Of a stretch of DNA of 64,000 nt, positions 1-9,391 are shown one piece after another. This DNA comes from Aquarana catesbeiana. Taxonomy: Eukaryota; Chordata; Amphibia; Anura; Ranidae. A model generated the notes under the pieces. That model was not told the DNA's origin and ran no database searches. It saw only the letters and a program-made list of their open reading frames with translations. Position numbers and translations under genes: made by a program. The stretch covers positions 92,293,303 to 92,357,302 of the forward strand of contig NC_133325.1 in NCBI RefSeq assembly GCF_042186555.1, in the 5' to 3' direction. Every line of letters starts with the position of its first letter. Position 1 is the first letter of the stretch.

Positions 1-275
1 ACTATCTCTCCACAGTTACTCAGCTGTTGATGATTTTCTGCTTGTCAGTTCTGCCTACTTAAACCGTCCAGTCCAGAGGATCTCTGCCTTCGCCTTGGTC
101 AACATCACAGAGACATTCAACTGCGTTCCTGTTTAAAGACTTGCTTTGCTGACATCCCTTCTGGCTCCAGATCCTGCTTGCTGTTCCACTACATTGATCC
201 CTGACTTCTGGCTTGGCTGACTACCCGTTTCGGTTACTGAACTGGCTATGTTTTGACTACGTTTGTTCTTTTTAA

Positions 276-308
<33 letters not shown>

Positions 309-361
309 ACAAGTGTGATTTACTGTACTTCTGTCTCTGTCTGATTTCATGGTTTCTGACA
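1..361 (+). mobile_element. Gypsy-type LTR, right portion, with (ATT)n
   Basis: This stretch lies directly upstream of a gypsy gag reading frame and ends in a CA dinucleotide at 360-361, where a 5' LTR would be expected to end. An (ATT)n microsatellite lies at about 279-308. The left end of the LTR is outside the window, and no second LTR was found to compare with, so the LTR assignment rests on position only. Confidence 0.5.
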
Positions 362-374
362 GTAGGTGAAGGTC

Positions 375-1032
375 ATGAATTCAGAAGATGCAGTCAATCC
401 ACTTGTTGGTAATATTTTTTCCAGATTGGATGAACTGGATCACCGCATGGATCAGTTTGCCATGGTATTACAAATGCTTCTGCGTCGCACGGCTCACCTA
501 GAATCTCCCACTGTGGCCGCTCTGGTACAACCTATGTTGCAGGCTGACCCTGCTGCTGCTCCAGTCTCTGTGCAGGCACCCGCCTCGAGTATTACCTCTA
601 TAAGAGGTATGTCTGGTTCCGCTCTGCTTCCCCAGCGATTTGGGGGTGATCCAGTCCAATGCTTGGGGGTTTCTTAACCAGGTTGAGATATATTTTGAGA
701 TGCTGCCCCAGGCGTTTTCCCACGGACAGAAGCAAAGTTGGTTTTGTGATATCTTTGCTTTCTGAGAAAGCCTTGACCTGTGCAAACCTTCTATGGGAGA
801 CACAAGAACCTGTTGTCTTGAGCTACCCTGAGTTTGTGGCTTCGTTTAAAAGGGTATTTGACGTTCCCGCACGCTCCACTTCTATTGCCAAGTGCCTCAT
901 GTCCATTGAACAGAGTACGAGAACTGTTGCCGACTACGCCATTGAATTCCGTACTCTGGCAGCAGAGGTTGCGTGGAACAATGAGGCCCTCGTGGCTGCT
1001 TTTTCTCATGGTCTCTCGGATACCGTCAAGTT
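375..1032 (+). pseudogene. gypsy retrotransposon gag remnant
   Basis: The frame opening at the ATG at 375 encodes a Ty3/gypsy-type capsid protein, giving an N-terminal coiled region (SRLDELDHRMDQF) followed by the capsid-like segment LPQRFGGDPVQC. The reading frame then shifts twice, near 660 and near 712. The capsid continues in a third frame with PTDRSKVGFVISLLSEKAL and a retrotransposon gag domain ending around GLSDTVKFQ near 1032. In an intact element this protein packages the transposon RNA. Here the shifts destroy it. The zinc knuckle, protease, reverse transcriptase and most of RNase H that should follow are deleted, because the next recognisable sequence is the RNase H/integrase linker. 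Family assignment is firm; the exact clade is not. Confidence 0.85.
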
Positions 1033-1424
1033 TCAATTACATTGTCTCATTCTTACCTGGTACTAAGAATGTAAGGGCTGACGCTTTGTCATGACAATTT
1101 TCCTCCATTTCCAAGATGGAATCGGTTCCTGCGATTCCTCCTGATCGTATTCTGGCTATGGTTCGCACCAGTCTCACTTCTCCTTTGGGTGACAAAATTC
1201 TTGCTGCTCAGGTCCATGCTCCTCCTGAGAAACCTTGTGACCGCTGCTTTGTCCCAGAGAGTCTCCGTACTGCTGTGCTCCAGACTTACCATTCTCCCAA
1301 GGCTGCTGGCCATCCTGGGAAGAATCAACTCTTTTGGGTCATTTCCCAACAATTCTGGTGGCCTAGTCTACGTGCTGACATAACCGCCCTCATAGCTGCC
1401 TGTTCCGCGTGTGCTCAGAGTAAT
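1033..1424 (+). pseudogene. gypsy pol remnant: RNase H end and integrase zinc domain
   Basis: The segment begins abruptly with the end of RNase H (SFLPGTKNVRADALS) and runs into the integrase N-terminus. An in-frame TGA at 1092-1094 follows ADALS, where arginine is usual, consistent with a CGA to TGA change by CpG decay. The integrase HHCC zinc finger is visible: the histidines in LQTYHSPKAAGHPGKNQ and the cysteines in ACSACAQSN. Sequence identity to gypsy stops at TAA (1421-1423), where a MITE begins. The matching catalytic core of the integrase is found on the opposite strand at 2157-2369, so this pol gene was interrupted and then partly inverted. Confidence 0.85.
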
Positions 1425-2150
1425 GCAGCGTACACACGATCGCACATTCCGACAACAAAATCCATGTTTTTTTTCAGACGGATGCCATCACAAGCATTCC
1501 TTTTCAATCTGCTTCTGGAGTTTAATCTTGGAGCATCTTGCAACCATCCTTGTTTTGTTTTTTCATTTTTTTCCACGTTCTGTTCCTTGCAACTGAACCA
1601 AACACGACATGCTTTTTATCAAGCCAACTGGTTAAGGTAGTACAGATGAAGAACTGGGAACCGTTTGTGTTAGGGCCAGCTTTGGCCATAGACAGAATTC
1701 CTGGTCCAGTGTGCCTCGGAGTAAAGTTCTTATCTGCAAACTTGTTTCCATAGATAGATAGATTTTCCACCAGTTCCATTGTGATGGGTAAAGTCTCCAC
1801 CCTGGCACATAAAGTCAGGGATGACTCTGTGGAAGCAAGAACCTTTGTAACCAAATCCTGGTTGTCCAGTGCACAACTGAAAGAAGTTTTCACAGGTCTT
1901 TGGAACATCAAATCTCAACTCAATAACAATGCGGCCTAGAGGGTTGCCGTCGGCTGTGATGTCGAAGAAAACGCGCTTATTTGCCATGGTGACGAACTGG
2001 TCTTGCATGCACACAGTCACACAAATCTTGTTGGAAATTCCGATCGTCAAGAACGCGGTGATGTACAACACGTACGACGAGCCGAGAAAAATTAAGTTCA
2101 ATAGCCAGTGTGGCTCTTCTGCTTGATTCCGAGCATGCATGGAATTTTGT
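1424..2150 (-). mobile_element. MITE of the TGCCGCGTACACACG family, long form, interrupted
   Basis: The left end at 1424 carries the family terminus (TGCAGCGTACACACGATCG) next to TAA of the gypsy integrase. The right part (about 2000-2150, minus strand) matches the interior of the complete 410-bp copy at 7538-7947, sharing for example the stretch GGCTATTGAACTT and CGTCGTACGTGTTGTAC. Between these two parts lies a cyclophilin retropseudogene. The right terminus of this MITE is lost against gypsy integrase sequence near 2150. The element encodes no protein and would depend on a transposase from elsewhere. The boundary with the pseudogene on both sides is approximate. Confidence 0.65.
1597..1987 (-). 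pseudogene. PPIA: cyclophilin A (PPIA-like) processed pseudogene, truncated
   Basis: Read on the minus strand from an ATG at 1987, the sequence encodes cyclophilin A: MANKRVFFDITADGNPLGRI, then ENFFQLCTGQPGFGYKGSCF, HRVIPDFMCQGGDFT and NTNGSQFFICT. Cyclophilins are peptidyl-prolyl isomerases, and the active-site stretch FHRVIPDFMCQGGDF and the QFFI motif are recognisable. Coding exons are fused without introns, which marks a retrocopy. A short AGAT duplication near 1745-1760 shifts the frame after GGKSIY. Similarity ends at HVVFG near 1597, so the C-terminal third is missing and no poly(A) tail or TSD was identified. It is therefore a dead copy inserted in a MITE. Origin from PPIA rather than another small cyclophilin is likely but not proved. 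Confidence 0.88.
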
Positions 2151-2156
2151 GCGTCA

Positions 2157-2369
2157 AGCAAAAATGGAATCCAGTTCCTTAGAAGTGGGCAACTTCTTAA
2201 GTGGAATATAATGAGACATCTTTGAGAACCGATCAACCACCATAAGGATAACTGTGTTGCCCTGGGAGTCAGGTAACTCCACAATTAAATCCATAGACAG
2301 GTGGGTCCAGGGCCTCTCTCCATTGGGTATGGGTTGTAGGAGGCCCACTGGAAGGTGTTGTGGAGTCTT
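2157..2369 (-). pseudogene. gypsy integrase catalytic core, inverted fragment
   Basis: On the minus strand this encodes KTPQHLPVGLLQPIPNGE followed by WTHLSMDLIVELPDSQG and the segment LMVVDRFSKMSHYIPLKKLP, the start of a retroviral-type DDE integrase core (the first catalytic Asp is in SMDLI). It ends at SIFA, well before the remaining catalytic residues. The first residues KTPQHL are what should follow CAQS of the zinc domain ending at 1424, so the two pieces belong to the same element and this one is reversed. It has no start codon of its own and cannot be functional. Confidence 0.85.
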
Positions 2370-2370
2370 A

Positions 2371-2575
2371 TGCCACGTACCCACGGTCGGATTTTCCGAC
2401 AGGAAATGTTCGATGGGATTTTGTTGTCGGAAAATTTGAGATCCAGATCTCAAATTTTGTTTGTCGGAAATTCCGACGAAAAATGTCCGATGGAGTCTAC
2501 ACGTGGTCATAATTTCTGACAACAAGCTCCCATCGAACATTTCCTGTTAGAAAATCCGACCGTGTGTACGCGGCA
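2371..2575. mobile_element. MITE of the TGCCGCGTACACACG family, 205 bp
   Basis: Complete short element with inverted termini of about 50 bp: left TGCCACGTACCCACGGTCGG, right the reverse complement ending CGTGTGTACGCGGCA. It is flanked on the left by TTA and on the right by TAA, in opposite orientation instead of as a direct repeat. The left neighbour is inverted gypsy integrase and the right neighbour is a Penelope-like RT. The interior is itself built from inverted copies of TTGTCGGAAATTCCGA-like blocks and will fold strongly. TIR length and TAA preference resemble PIF/Harbinger MITEs, but the superfamily is inferred. Confidence 0.85.
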
Positions 2576-2581
2576 TAAGAC

Positions 2582-2999
2582 TCAACGAAAATACTGGCCA
2601 TCAAACCAGAAAAAGTTGTGGGTAGCAGCGAACTCAAGAAGTTCCATAATGAAGTTGACCTGTTCTCCCAATAGACTAGAGTCCCTATCCAAAAAATGTC
2701 TGACAGCACCCAAGCCCAATTCATGAGGGATGATCGTGTACAGCGAGGTGATGTCCGCTGGCACCAACCACATCCCTTCACGTGGTTTTAATCTGGATAG
2801 GAGATTGATCACATGACGTGTATCCTTAACGTACAAGGGCATGGTGCATACCAAAGGTTGTAGGAAGAAGTCTATGTACTTGCCCACCCGACACATAACG
2901 GCGTCAATACCGCTAACTATTGGACAACCAAGTAAGCTGTCTTGTAAGGAGTATCTCCAAACCTGAGATGGTGTGGGTACACAAATTAAAGACTTATGT
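2582..2999 (-). pseudogene. Penelope-like element reverse transcriptase fragment
   Basis: The minus-strand frame is open and encodes CPIVSGIDAVMCRVGKYIDF, then FLQPLVCTMPLYVKDTRHVI, WLVPADITSLYTIIPHELGL and FIMELLEFAATHNFFWFDGQ. These are RT motifs in the order and style of Penelope-like elements (PIVSG, FLQP, the catalytic-region DITSLYTxIPH, and FIMELLEF). The YxDD motif and the GIY-YIG endonuclease are absent. The fragment is cut by the MITE at 2575 just after the DGQYF motif. Upstream identity near 2,940-3,000 is weaker. It is a broken fragment about 130 codons long. Confidence 0.8.
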
Positions 3000-3018
3000 C
3001 CCCTATGGTTTAAATGCA

Positions 3019-4496
3019 CAGTGGGGAGAACAAGTATTTGATACACTGCAGTACATACATTTTGCAGGTTTTCCTACTTACAAAGCATGTAGAGGTCTGT
3101 AATTTTTATCATAGGTACTCTTCAACTGTGAGAGACCAAATCTAAAACAAAAATCCAGAAAATCACTTTGTATGATTTTTAAATAATTAATTTGCATTTT
3201 ATTGCATGACATAAGTATTTGATCACCTACCAACCAGTAAGAATTGCGGCTCTCACAGACCTGTTATTTTTTCTTTTAAGAAGCCCTCCTGTTCTCCACT
3301 CATTACCTGTATTAACTGCACCTGTTTGAACTCGTTACCTGTATAAAAGACACTTGTCCACACACTCAATCAAACAGACTCCAACCTCTCCACAATGGCC
3401 AAGACCAGAGAGCTGTGTAAGGACATCAGGGATAAAATTGTAGACCTGCACAAGGTTGGGATGGGCTACAGGACAATAGGCAAGCAGCTTGGTGAGAAGG
3501 CAACAACTGTTGGCGCAATTATTAGAAAATGGAAGAAGTTCAAGATGACGGTCAATCTCCCTCGGTCTGGGGCTCCATGCAAGATCTGACCTCATGGGGC
3601 ATCAATGATCATGAGGAAGGTGAGGGATCAGCCCAGAACTACACGGCAGGACCTGGTCAATGACTCGAAGAGAGCTGGGACAACAGTCTCAAAGAAAACC
3701 ATTAGTAACACACTACGCCATCATGGATTAAAATCCTGCAGCTCACGAAAGGTCCCCCTGCTCAAGCCAGTGCATTTCCAGCCCCTCTGAAGTTTTCCAA
3801 TGACCATCTGGATGACCAGAGGAGGAATTGGATAAGGTCATGTAGTCTGATGAGACAAAAATAGAGCTTTTTCTTCTAAACTCCACTGGCCGTGTTTGGA
3901 GGAAGAAGAAGGGTGAGTAGAACCCCAAGAACACCATGCCAACCGTGAAGCATGGAGGTGGAAACATCATTCTTTAGGGCTGCTTTTCTGCAAATGGGAC
4001 AGGACGACTGCGCCGCATTGAGGGGAGGATGGATGGGGCCATGTATCGCGAGATCTTGGCCAACAACCTCCTTCCCTCAGTAATAGCATTGAAGATGGGT
4101 CGTGACTGGGTCTTCCAGCATGACAACGACCCGAAACACACAGCCAGGGCAACTAAGGAGTGGCTCCATTAGAAGAACCTCAAGGTCCTGGAGTGGCCTA
4201 GCCAGTCTCCAGACCTGAACCCAATAAAAAATCTTTGGAGGGAGCTGAAAGTCCGTATTACCCAGTGACAGCCCCGAAACCTGAAGGATCTGGAGAAGGT
4301 CTGTATGGAGGAGTGGGCCAAAATCCTTGCTGCAGTGTGTGAAAACCTGGTCAAGAACTACAGGAAACTTATGATCTCTGTAATTGCAAACAAAGGTTTC
4401 TGTACCAAATATTAAGTTGTTTTTCTGATGTATCAAATACTTATGTCATGCAATAAAATGCAAATGAATTACTTAAAAATCATACAATGTGATTTT
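3019..4496 (+). mobile_element. Tc1/mariner element 1, right end eroded
   Basis: The left terminus CAGTGGGGAGAACAAGTATT at 3019 opens a long (about 200 bp) inverted repeat. The right copy of the repeat is recognisable at 4429-4496 (ATCAAATACTTATGTCATGC) but stops short, so the outer part of the right end is missing. The interior carries a decayed transposase. It is inserted beside the Penelope-like fragment. No TA duplication could be confirmed because the right end is lost. Confidence 0.88.
3395..4415 (+). pseudogene. Tc1-like transposase pseudogene 1
   Basis: The ATG at 3395 starts a Tc1-like transposase (MAKTRELCKDIRDKIVDLHK) with the N-terminal helix-turn-helix (TIGKQLGEKATTVGAIIRKW) and the linker PRSGAPCKI, then an in-frame TGA at 3587-3589. 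Downstream in the same and other frames the catalytic domain is visible: SDETK (first Asp), FQHDNDPKHTA (second Asp) and WPSQSPDLNPI...LWRELK (the DD34E Glu region), ending at KY-TAA at 4413-4415. Intact relatives are about 340 residues; total length matches but several stops and at least one frame change inactivate it. In life it would cut and paste the element at TA sites. Confidence 0.9.
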
Positions 4497-5885
4497 CACT
4501 GTAGATGTGGATGTCAATGCTTTTATATACAACTCTTGATTACCATTTTTCCAATTTACAGTATGATCATATACACTGAATTGTATTTATTGGATTGACT
4601 GTTGCTATGGTTACTTGTGATGTAAACTTGATTTGAATCCTTGGTGGCTACTCCGTTATTCTCTGTTCACCCCATTGGTCCATATGACCCACCTGGATTA
4701 ACGACATTGGGGTTGATTAAGCATCTATATTGATGTGTAATGCGTTAGCATGTGTGTACCTTTCATCACCATGATGTAAGAGATTTTGGATCTTCTACAC
4801 TGTTTTCCCACGAATAAAAGGTGTTATTCGGAGTGTGGCCGTTCAGCTGTTTTCTTCTACTTTCAACATTGGGGTTGAACTGCGATATGCCCGTCAATGT
4901 GTTAACTTATATCAATACAATAGATTATCCAATGCAGTGGATGGTTCATATATATTGCTCTGATTAGGATAAGATATATGGATATGTCGAGTGGGTAAGA
5001 GATAGGTTTAAATTTTTGTTTCTGTTTCCACCCCTGTCCCCACATTTTTAATGTGTTCTCTCGCATCATCTTAGGAGTATTCACTATGGCGATTTTAGAT
5101 CGAATTAGATGATATCAGTTGATTTGTCCACATTGGCCACATTGCCCCCTAGGGGGTTTGACAATTTCAATGCGAAGTATCATAATATATACACTAATGG
5201 GGTACATTGGGTTTATGAACAACCTTCTGTTAGGAATACCTATTGTGGAAATTTTCAATCGATTTCAATGATATCGGCCGATTTGTCCATATGGGCTATA
5301 ATTTCCCCCTTGGGGTATTATACCCTTTATGTAAGGTGCTATATGATAAACCTACTTTTTGATGTGGCCCCTAAAGGAAACATCTTCTTGGCAATATCGT
5401 GATGGATAATTGGCCCGTGCATTGGCGCCTACCTTGTTTATTCACAGTGGAGATGGCTGACTGATTTTGTCTTGATTGGTCGCCCATTCCCCATTTATGA
5501 TATTAATATGGAGGTCTTTTATTATCCACGGTGGTTACTGTCTAGTACCAGCGAAGATGGCATGCTGTGATATTTTTATGTTTTGTTTGTGTGCTAATTT
5601 GATTTTTAAAGTACCTGTTTAAATATCTTAGTTTTTAGCACCATTCATTTGCATCTAAAGGTGGCTGTCTGAGTATTATAGTTTCCAGCACCATCTTTAC
5701 TTATTGAGTATGTATGTCACCCTGTGAGCTCAATTTGGTGTTTCAGGTGTGGTGGATATGCAGGTATAGCGGTGAGCGCTTTGATTGTTGCGCTCGCTGT
5801 TTATCCTAGCGTTTTTTACTCTGTAGGGCTACTAGTTTGGGTTTTAGTTTTTTTTTTCCCACATTCAAAATGGCGTTTCTAGCAT
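4497..5885. other. No gene recognised; AT-rich intergenic DNA
   Basis: No convincing exon, RNA gene or terminal-repeat element was identified. Two segments about 165 bp apart (near 5107 and near 5270) share GATATC and GATTTGTCCA-type wording followed by C-rich CCCCCT, suggesting an old local duplication. Confidence 0.5.
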
Positions 5886-6170
5886 CAGCCACCTGAGATT
5901 CAGAATGAGACTTGGTTGTATGTGTTTACTATATTAAGCGGTGCATCAGTACCCCGCCCGTGCCCCAGGAGGACGTTAGACTAGTGACAAAACGCATCGG
6001 GAGGAGCGATGTGCTGATGTCACCGCGTTATACGTTCCACTTGCACAGGCATTTGTATTGTTGCCGGCCGCATGTTTTTATTGGAACCTTTTACTGAATC
6101 TGTATACGCTTTGTAAGCAACACTGCTTTTTTATTTTTTGAATAAATAACCATCTGGTTTTACCTATGGC
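5886..6170 (+). repeat. Dispersed repeat with ACGCG core (copy 1)
   Basis: Contains GTGACAAAACGCATCGGGAG at 5976-6005 followed by TGATGTCACCGCG and, further on, AATAAATAACCATCTGG. A related arrangement (GTGACACACGCGTCGGCAGG, then TTAATAAACAAATATATTGG) is found at 31,085-31,290. No termini or target duplication were found, so the boundaries are approximate and the element class is unknown. Confidence 0.5.
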
Positions 6171-7147
6171 AATTTTCCCTGCTCTTTCTTTTTGAGCTGT
6201 CATCACCTCATCGCTACTTGAACCGTATATGGGTCCATAAACTGTACCATCAATTACGTTCCTGACTAAAACGGCTTACTATGTCACCTGACCAGACTAA
6301 ACATCTGCAGTCTTTGGAGGAAAAGGCCCTGGTTGGGTATTAGCCACAAGTGCTTAAACTTGTGCAGCTGGTAAGCATGCACTTTGCGTGGTGGTGGATT
6401 CACTGTGTTCACATTATAAAGTCAAAAGATTTTCACTGAACCTGTGGCTGCTGGTTCATCCTTCATTGAAGGAACCATCAGAATCTTCAATAGATATTGG
6501 AGGACTCTACATAAGTCACATGTTTCACTGTTTGGGACTTCCTTAACATTTTCAATCGCTTTTTATTTTTCATTCTTTTTGTTTTGTGTTCACTTATTTG
6601 GTTAATATGTCACTTTAAGAGCGCAGCTCACTTTTTATCCATTGTTGTTTTGTGTGTATTTCACTTTGAGTTGCAGCTACAATTGTTAGGTTTGTTTCCA
6701 GCGCAGTTATCTTTTTTATATCCTTATAATTTAATGTTTATAATACTTTCATATACATCTATATTTTCTACAGGCTATGTCTGGTACAGCAACTGGGGAA
6801 GAACGGGACTGGGACACTGAAAAAAAAGAAGTATGACACCTGTTCTCTTTCATGTGGTGTTCATTTTCATACTTAGCTCCCTCTGAATATAGCGTTGCAT
6901 TGCTAACTTTTATTTTTTTTACACAACACTTCTTTGTCTTTCTCCATGCCACACCAACTGCTACATCCAAACCAGAGGTTGCTCAAAGGTTACTTGAGCA
7001 GTACTGAACTGATCCGCATGCTGGTAGCTGCATAGTCCTGGCACCAAGGTCACCTGGAAACACCAGTGACTTAGGAACAGTGGAGCCTTATATACCCAGT
7101 GATCTTTTTAGGTGTCCACCTCACTGACCGCCAATGTGGGGCACTCT
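6171..7147. other. No gene recognised
   Basis: AT-rich sequence with short poly(T) runs. Nothing resembling an exon, a terminal inverted repeat or a known repeat was found. Confidence 0.5.
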
Positions 7148-7150
7148 TTA

Positions 7151-7353
7151 GGCTGGGTTCACACTGGTGCGAATTGGATGCGGCTATCTCCACATCCAAA
7201 TCGCTTGTCAGGAGACTGTGACTGTTACTCAATGGAGTCGGTTCACACAGCTCTGGGGACAGCTTCAGGCCTGAATTCAGACCTGAAACGGTGAACAGGG
7301 ACACACCGGACCCCCTGCTGCGAGCCGCTCCGCACAGCAGTGTGAACCCAGCC
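7151..7353. mobile_element. MITE, GGCTGGGTTCACACTGG family, copy 1
   Basis: Termini GGCTGGGTTCACACTGG (left) and its reverse complement ending GTGTGAACCCAGCC (right) enclose 203 bp. Flanks are TTA on the left and GTA on the right, consistent with a decayed 3-bp TWA duplication of PIF/Harbinger type. The interior shares blocks (GAATTCAGACCTGAAA, GAGCCGCTCCG) with the copy at 8019-8285, in the opposite orientation. Confidence 0.85.
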
Positions 7354-7364
7354 GTAAACTAAAC

Positions 7365-7525
7365 ATCAGTGTAATGGAGCGCTGCACTGGCCACACATCC
7401 AAGGTGCAGTCTATCCACTGACCACCAATGTAAGGGGCATTCTTGCCATTGAACATCAAGAAGGCAGTAAACATACCACCAAGGTAAGACGCATTCTTTC
7501 CACTGACCACCACTGTTATATAGTA
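7365..7525. repeat. Degenerate tandem repeat around CCACTGACCACCAATGTAAG
   Basis: Three or four diverged units of about 45 bp containing CACTGACCACCA and GGCATTCTT-like words. A similar phrase recurs at 34,255-34,310, so the unit belongs to a dispersed family. No coding sense was found. Confidence 0.5.
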
Positions 7526-7537
7526 GGGGTTTCCTGA

Positions 7538-7947
7538 TGCCGTGTACACACGTACACAAAAGTCTGACGGGAGCTTTTCTTCGTATATTCCGATCGTGTG
7601 TGAGCCCCATTGGACTTTTTACGTTGAAAATTCTGACCGACCTAGAAAAAGAACATGTTCTAAATTTTTCCAACGAAACCAATTCCTATCGGGTAAACCG
7701 ATCGTCTGTATGCTGTTCCGACATACCAAAAACGAGGCATGCTCTGAAGCAAAGTACGAGATGGAAGCTATTGGCTACTGGCTATTGAACTTCTGTTTTC
7801 TAGCCCCGTCGTACGTGTTGTACGTCACCTCGTTCTGGACAGTCAGAATTTGGTGTGACGGTGTGTTTAAAAGACAGCTTGATCGGAATTCCGTCGGATA
7901 CCTTCAGAGTTTATTCCGACGGGAAAACTGGTTGTGTGTACAGGGCA
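7538..7947. mobile_element. MITE of the TGCCGCGTACACACG family, 410-bp long form
   Basis: Left end TGCCGTGTACACACG and right end GTTGTGTGTACAGGGCA are inverted copies of the family terminus. The flanks are TGA and TAA. The centre (about 7730-7870) contains a non-palindromic block with CGTCGTACGTGTTGTACGTC that is shared with the copy at 2000-2150 and absent from the 205-bp short copies, so the family has long and short forms. An open frame crosses it but has no recognisable protein similarity. Confidence 0.8.
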
Positions 7948-8018
7948 TAAGATCTGAAAATAATTTCAAGGCTTCCTTCAAAGTAGAGAGGTTGAAAAGG
8001 GCTGATCTAAATGTTTTA

Positions 8019-8285
8019 GGCTGGGTTCACACTGCCGCATGGAGCGGCTCACAGCAGGGGTCCGGTGCGTCCCTGTTCACCATTTCAGGTCTAATATCAG
8101 TCCGAATTTTTGGCTGAATTCAGACCTGAAATGGACCAGAAGACGCACAGGACTCGTGTGCAATTTGCACCAGAGCCGCTCCGAAGATGTGTGAACCGGC
8201 TCCATTGAAAGCCATTCACAATCTCCTGACATGATAATTGGATGCGGGGAAACCGCATTCAATTTGCAATAGTGTAAACCCAGCC
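8019..8285. mobile_element. MITE, GGCTGGGTTCACACTGG family, copy 2
   Basis: 267 bp with left end GGCTGGGTTCACACTG and right end ATAGTGTAAACCCAGCC, flanked by a perfect TTA duplication (8016-8018 and 8286-8288). The 3-bp TTA duplication and GGC start support a PIF/Harbinger-type MITE. Confidence 0.88.
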
Positions 8286-9360
8286 TTAAAAGCATAACGC
8301 TTCCCAAATTATGTCAGTATACGTTACATGTCCGGTGAGGTGTGTATTTGGAAATCGGCAAGTATACAACATTCCATTATTGTTACTATTACCAGCTTGC
8401 TTTACGATCACACAGAATTTCCTATGATGTCATTTGAATATTTTGTAATTTTATTTGAACTGTTACAACTTGTTTAACTGAAAACCAGTGTAACCTTTTT
8501 TTTTTACATTTGGATTTATCATACTGCACATTATAGCATTGCCTGCGGCTGATACAGACTGTGATCTATGTTCTCATGACACATAGCACATTATGCATGC
8601 TGGTTTTCTTTCATCAGCAAAGACTAATGCCCTTGGGAATCAGTATGATCAGCTGATAATGATTCGTTTAGAGGCAATCATAAAATGATAAAAAGTGTTT
8701 AACACCTAGAGGTGGTTAACCACAGAACCAAGATATAATTGAACTGTGTAGGAAACTGTGTAGGAAATTATACTTTTTAATAAGTTGATTTCAGATGCAC
8801 TTCTTCTTAGGGCACTTTCACATTTCTTCGCAACAAAACTGAATGAAAAATGCATATGTGTAATTGTCACATTTTTGCAGCATTTTTGGTTCCATGCGTT
8901 CAATTTACAGCAATGCATGGTGTGTTTTTGAGGCACTTGCGTTGCATCTTAGCTCCCCTCCTTTTACATCATAAAGATAGGCGCGTTGCGTTTTGTGATG
9001 CGGTTTCTGAATTTAAAAACAAGATTTGACAGCAATAAAAAAATTGGCAAAAAAAACCCCCTTGGGTCTGGTATGGAATTGGGGGGGAACCCCTGTAATA
9101 AAAAGCTTGATATTGTAGAAAAAGCTTTCAATAATGATGACTGATTATGAGACGAATTTCCTTTATTATGTCTGAGTCAGCTTAAATCAAACTGTGTGTT
9201 TTATTGTACACACAAAAACTTGGAAAATACTTACAAAAATAGTACATTCATAATTAGTGTTGCTTAATATATGATCAAAAAGATTCAAGTATAGTTCGTT
9301 TGTTTCAAAGATAGAATAGAAAATATAGTTCATTGAATTTGCATCAGACCATGTGTTCAA
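8286..9360. other. No gene recognised
   Basis: AT-rich non-repetitive-looking DNA. The GGGCACTTTCACATTTC phrase near 8812 resembles one end of the TTCACAC-type MITEs but no partner end was found. Confidence 0.45.
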
Positions 9361-9391
9361 AGACAACCCCATGCCATTTTTTTTTTTTTTT

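Noticed and set aside
1597..1987. Functional cyclophilin gene
   Set aside because: Frameshift, missing C-terminus, no introns, and location inside a transposon.
2582..3046. Intact host gene from the 154-codon open frame
   Set aside because: Motifs are of a Penelope-like RT and the frame lacks the catalytic YxDD and the endonuclease.
4497..5885. Searching for an upstream gene between Tc1 element 1 and 5,885
   Set aside because: No exon-like segment with flanking splice signals and protein similarity could be found.
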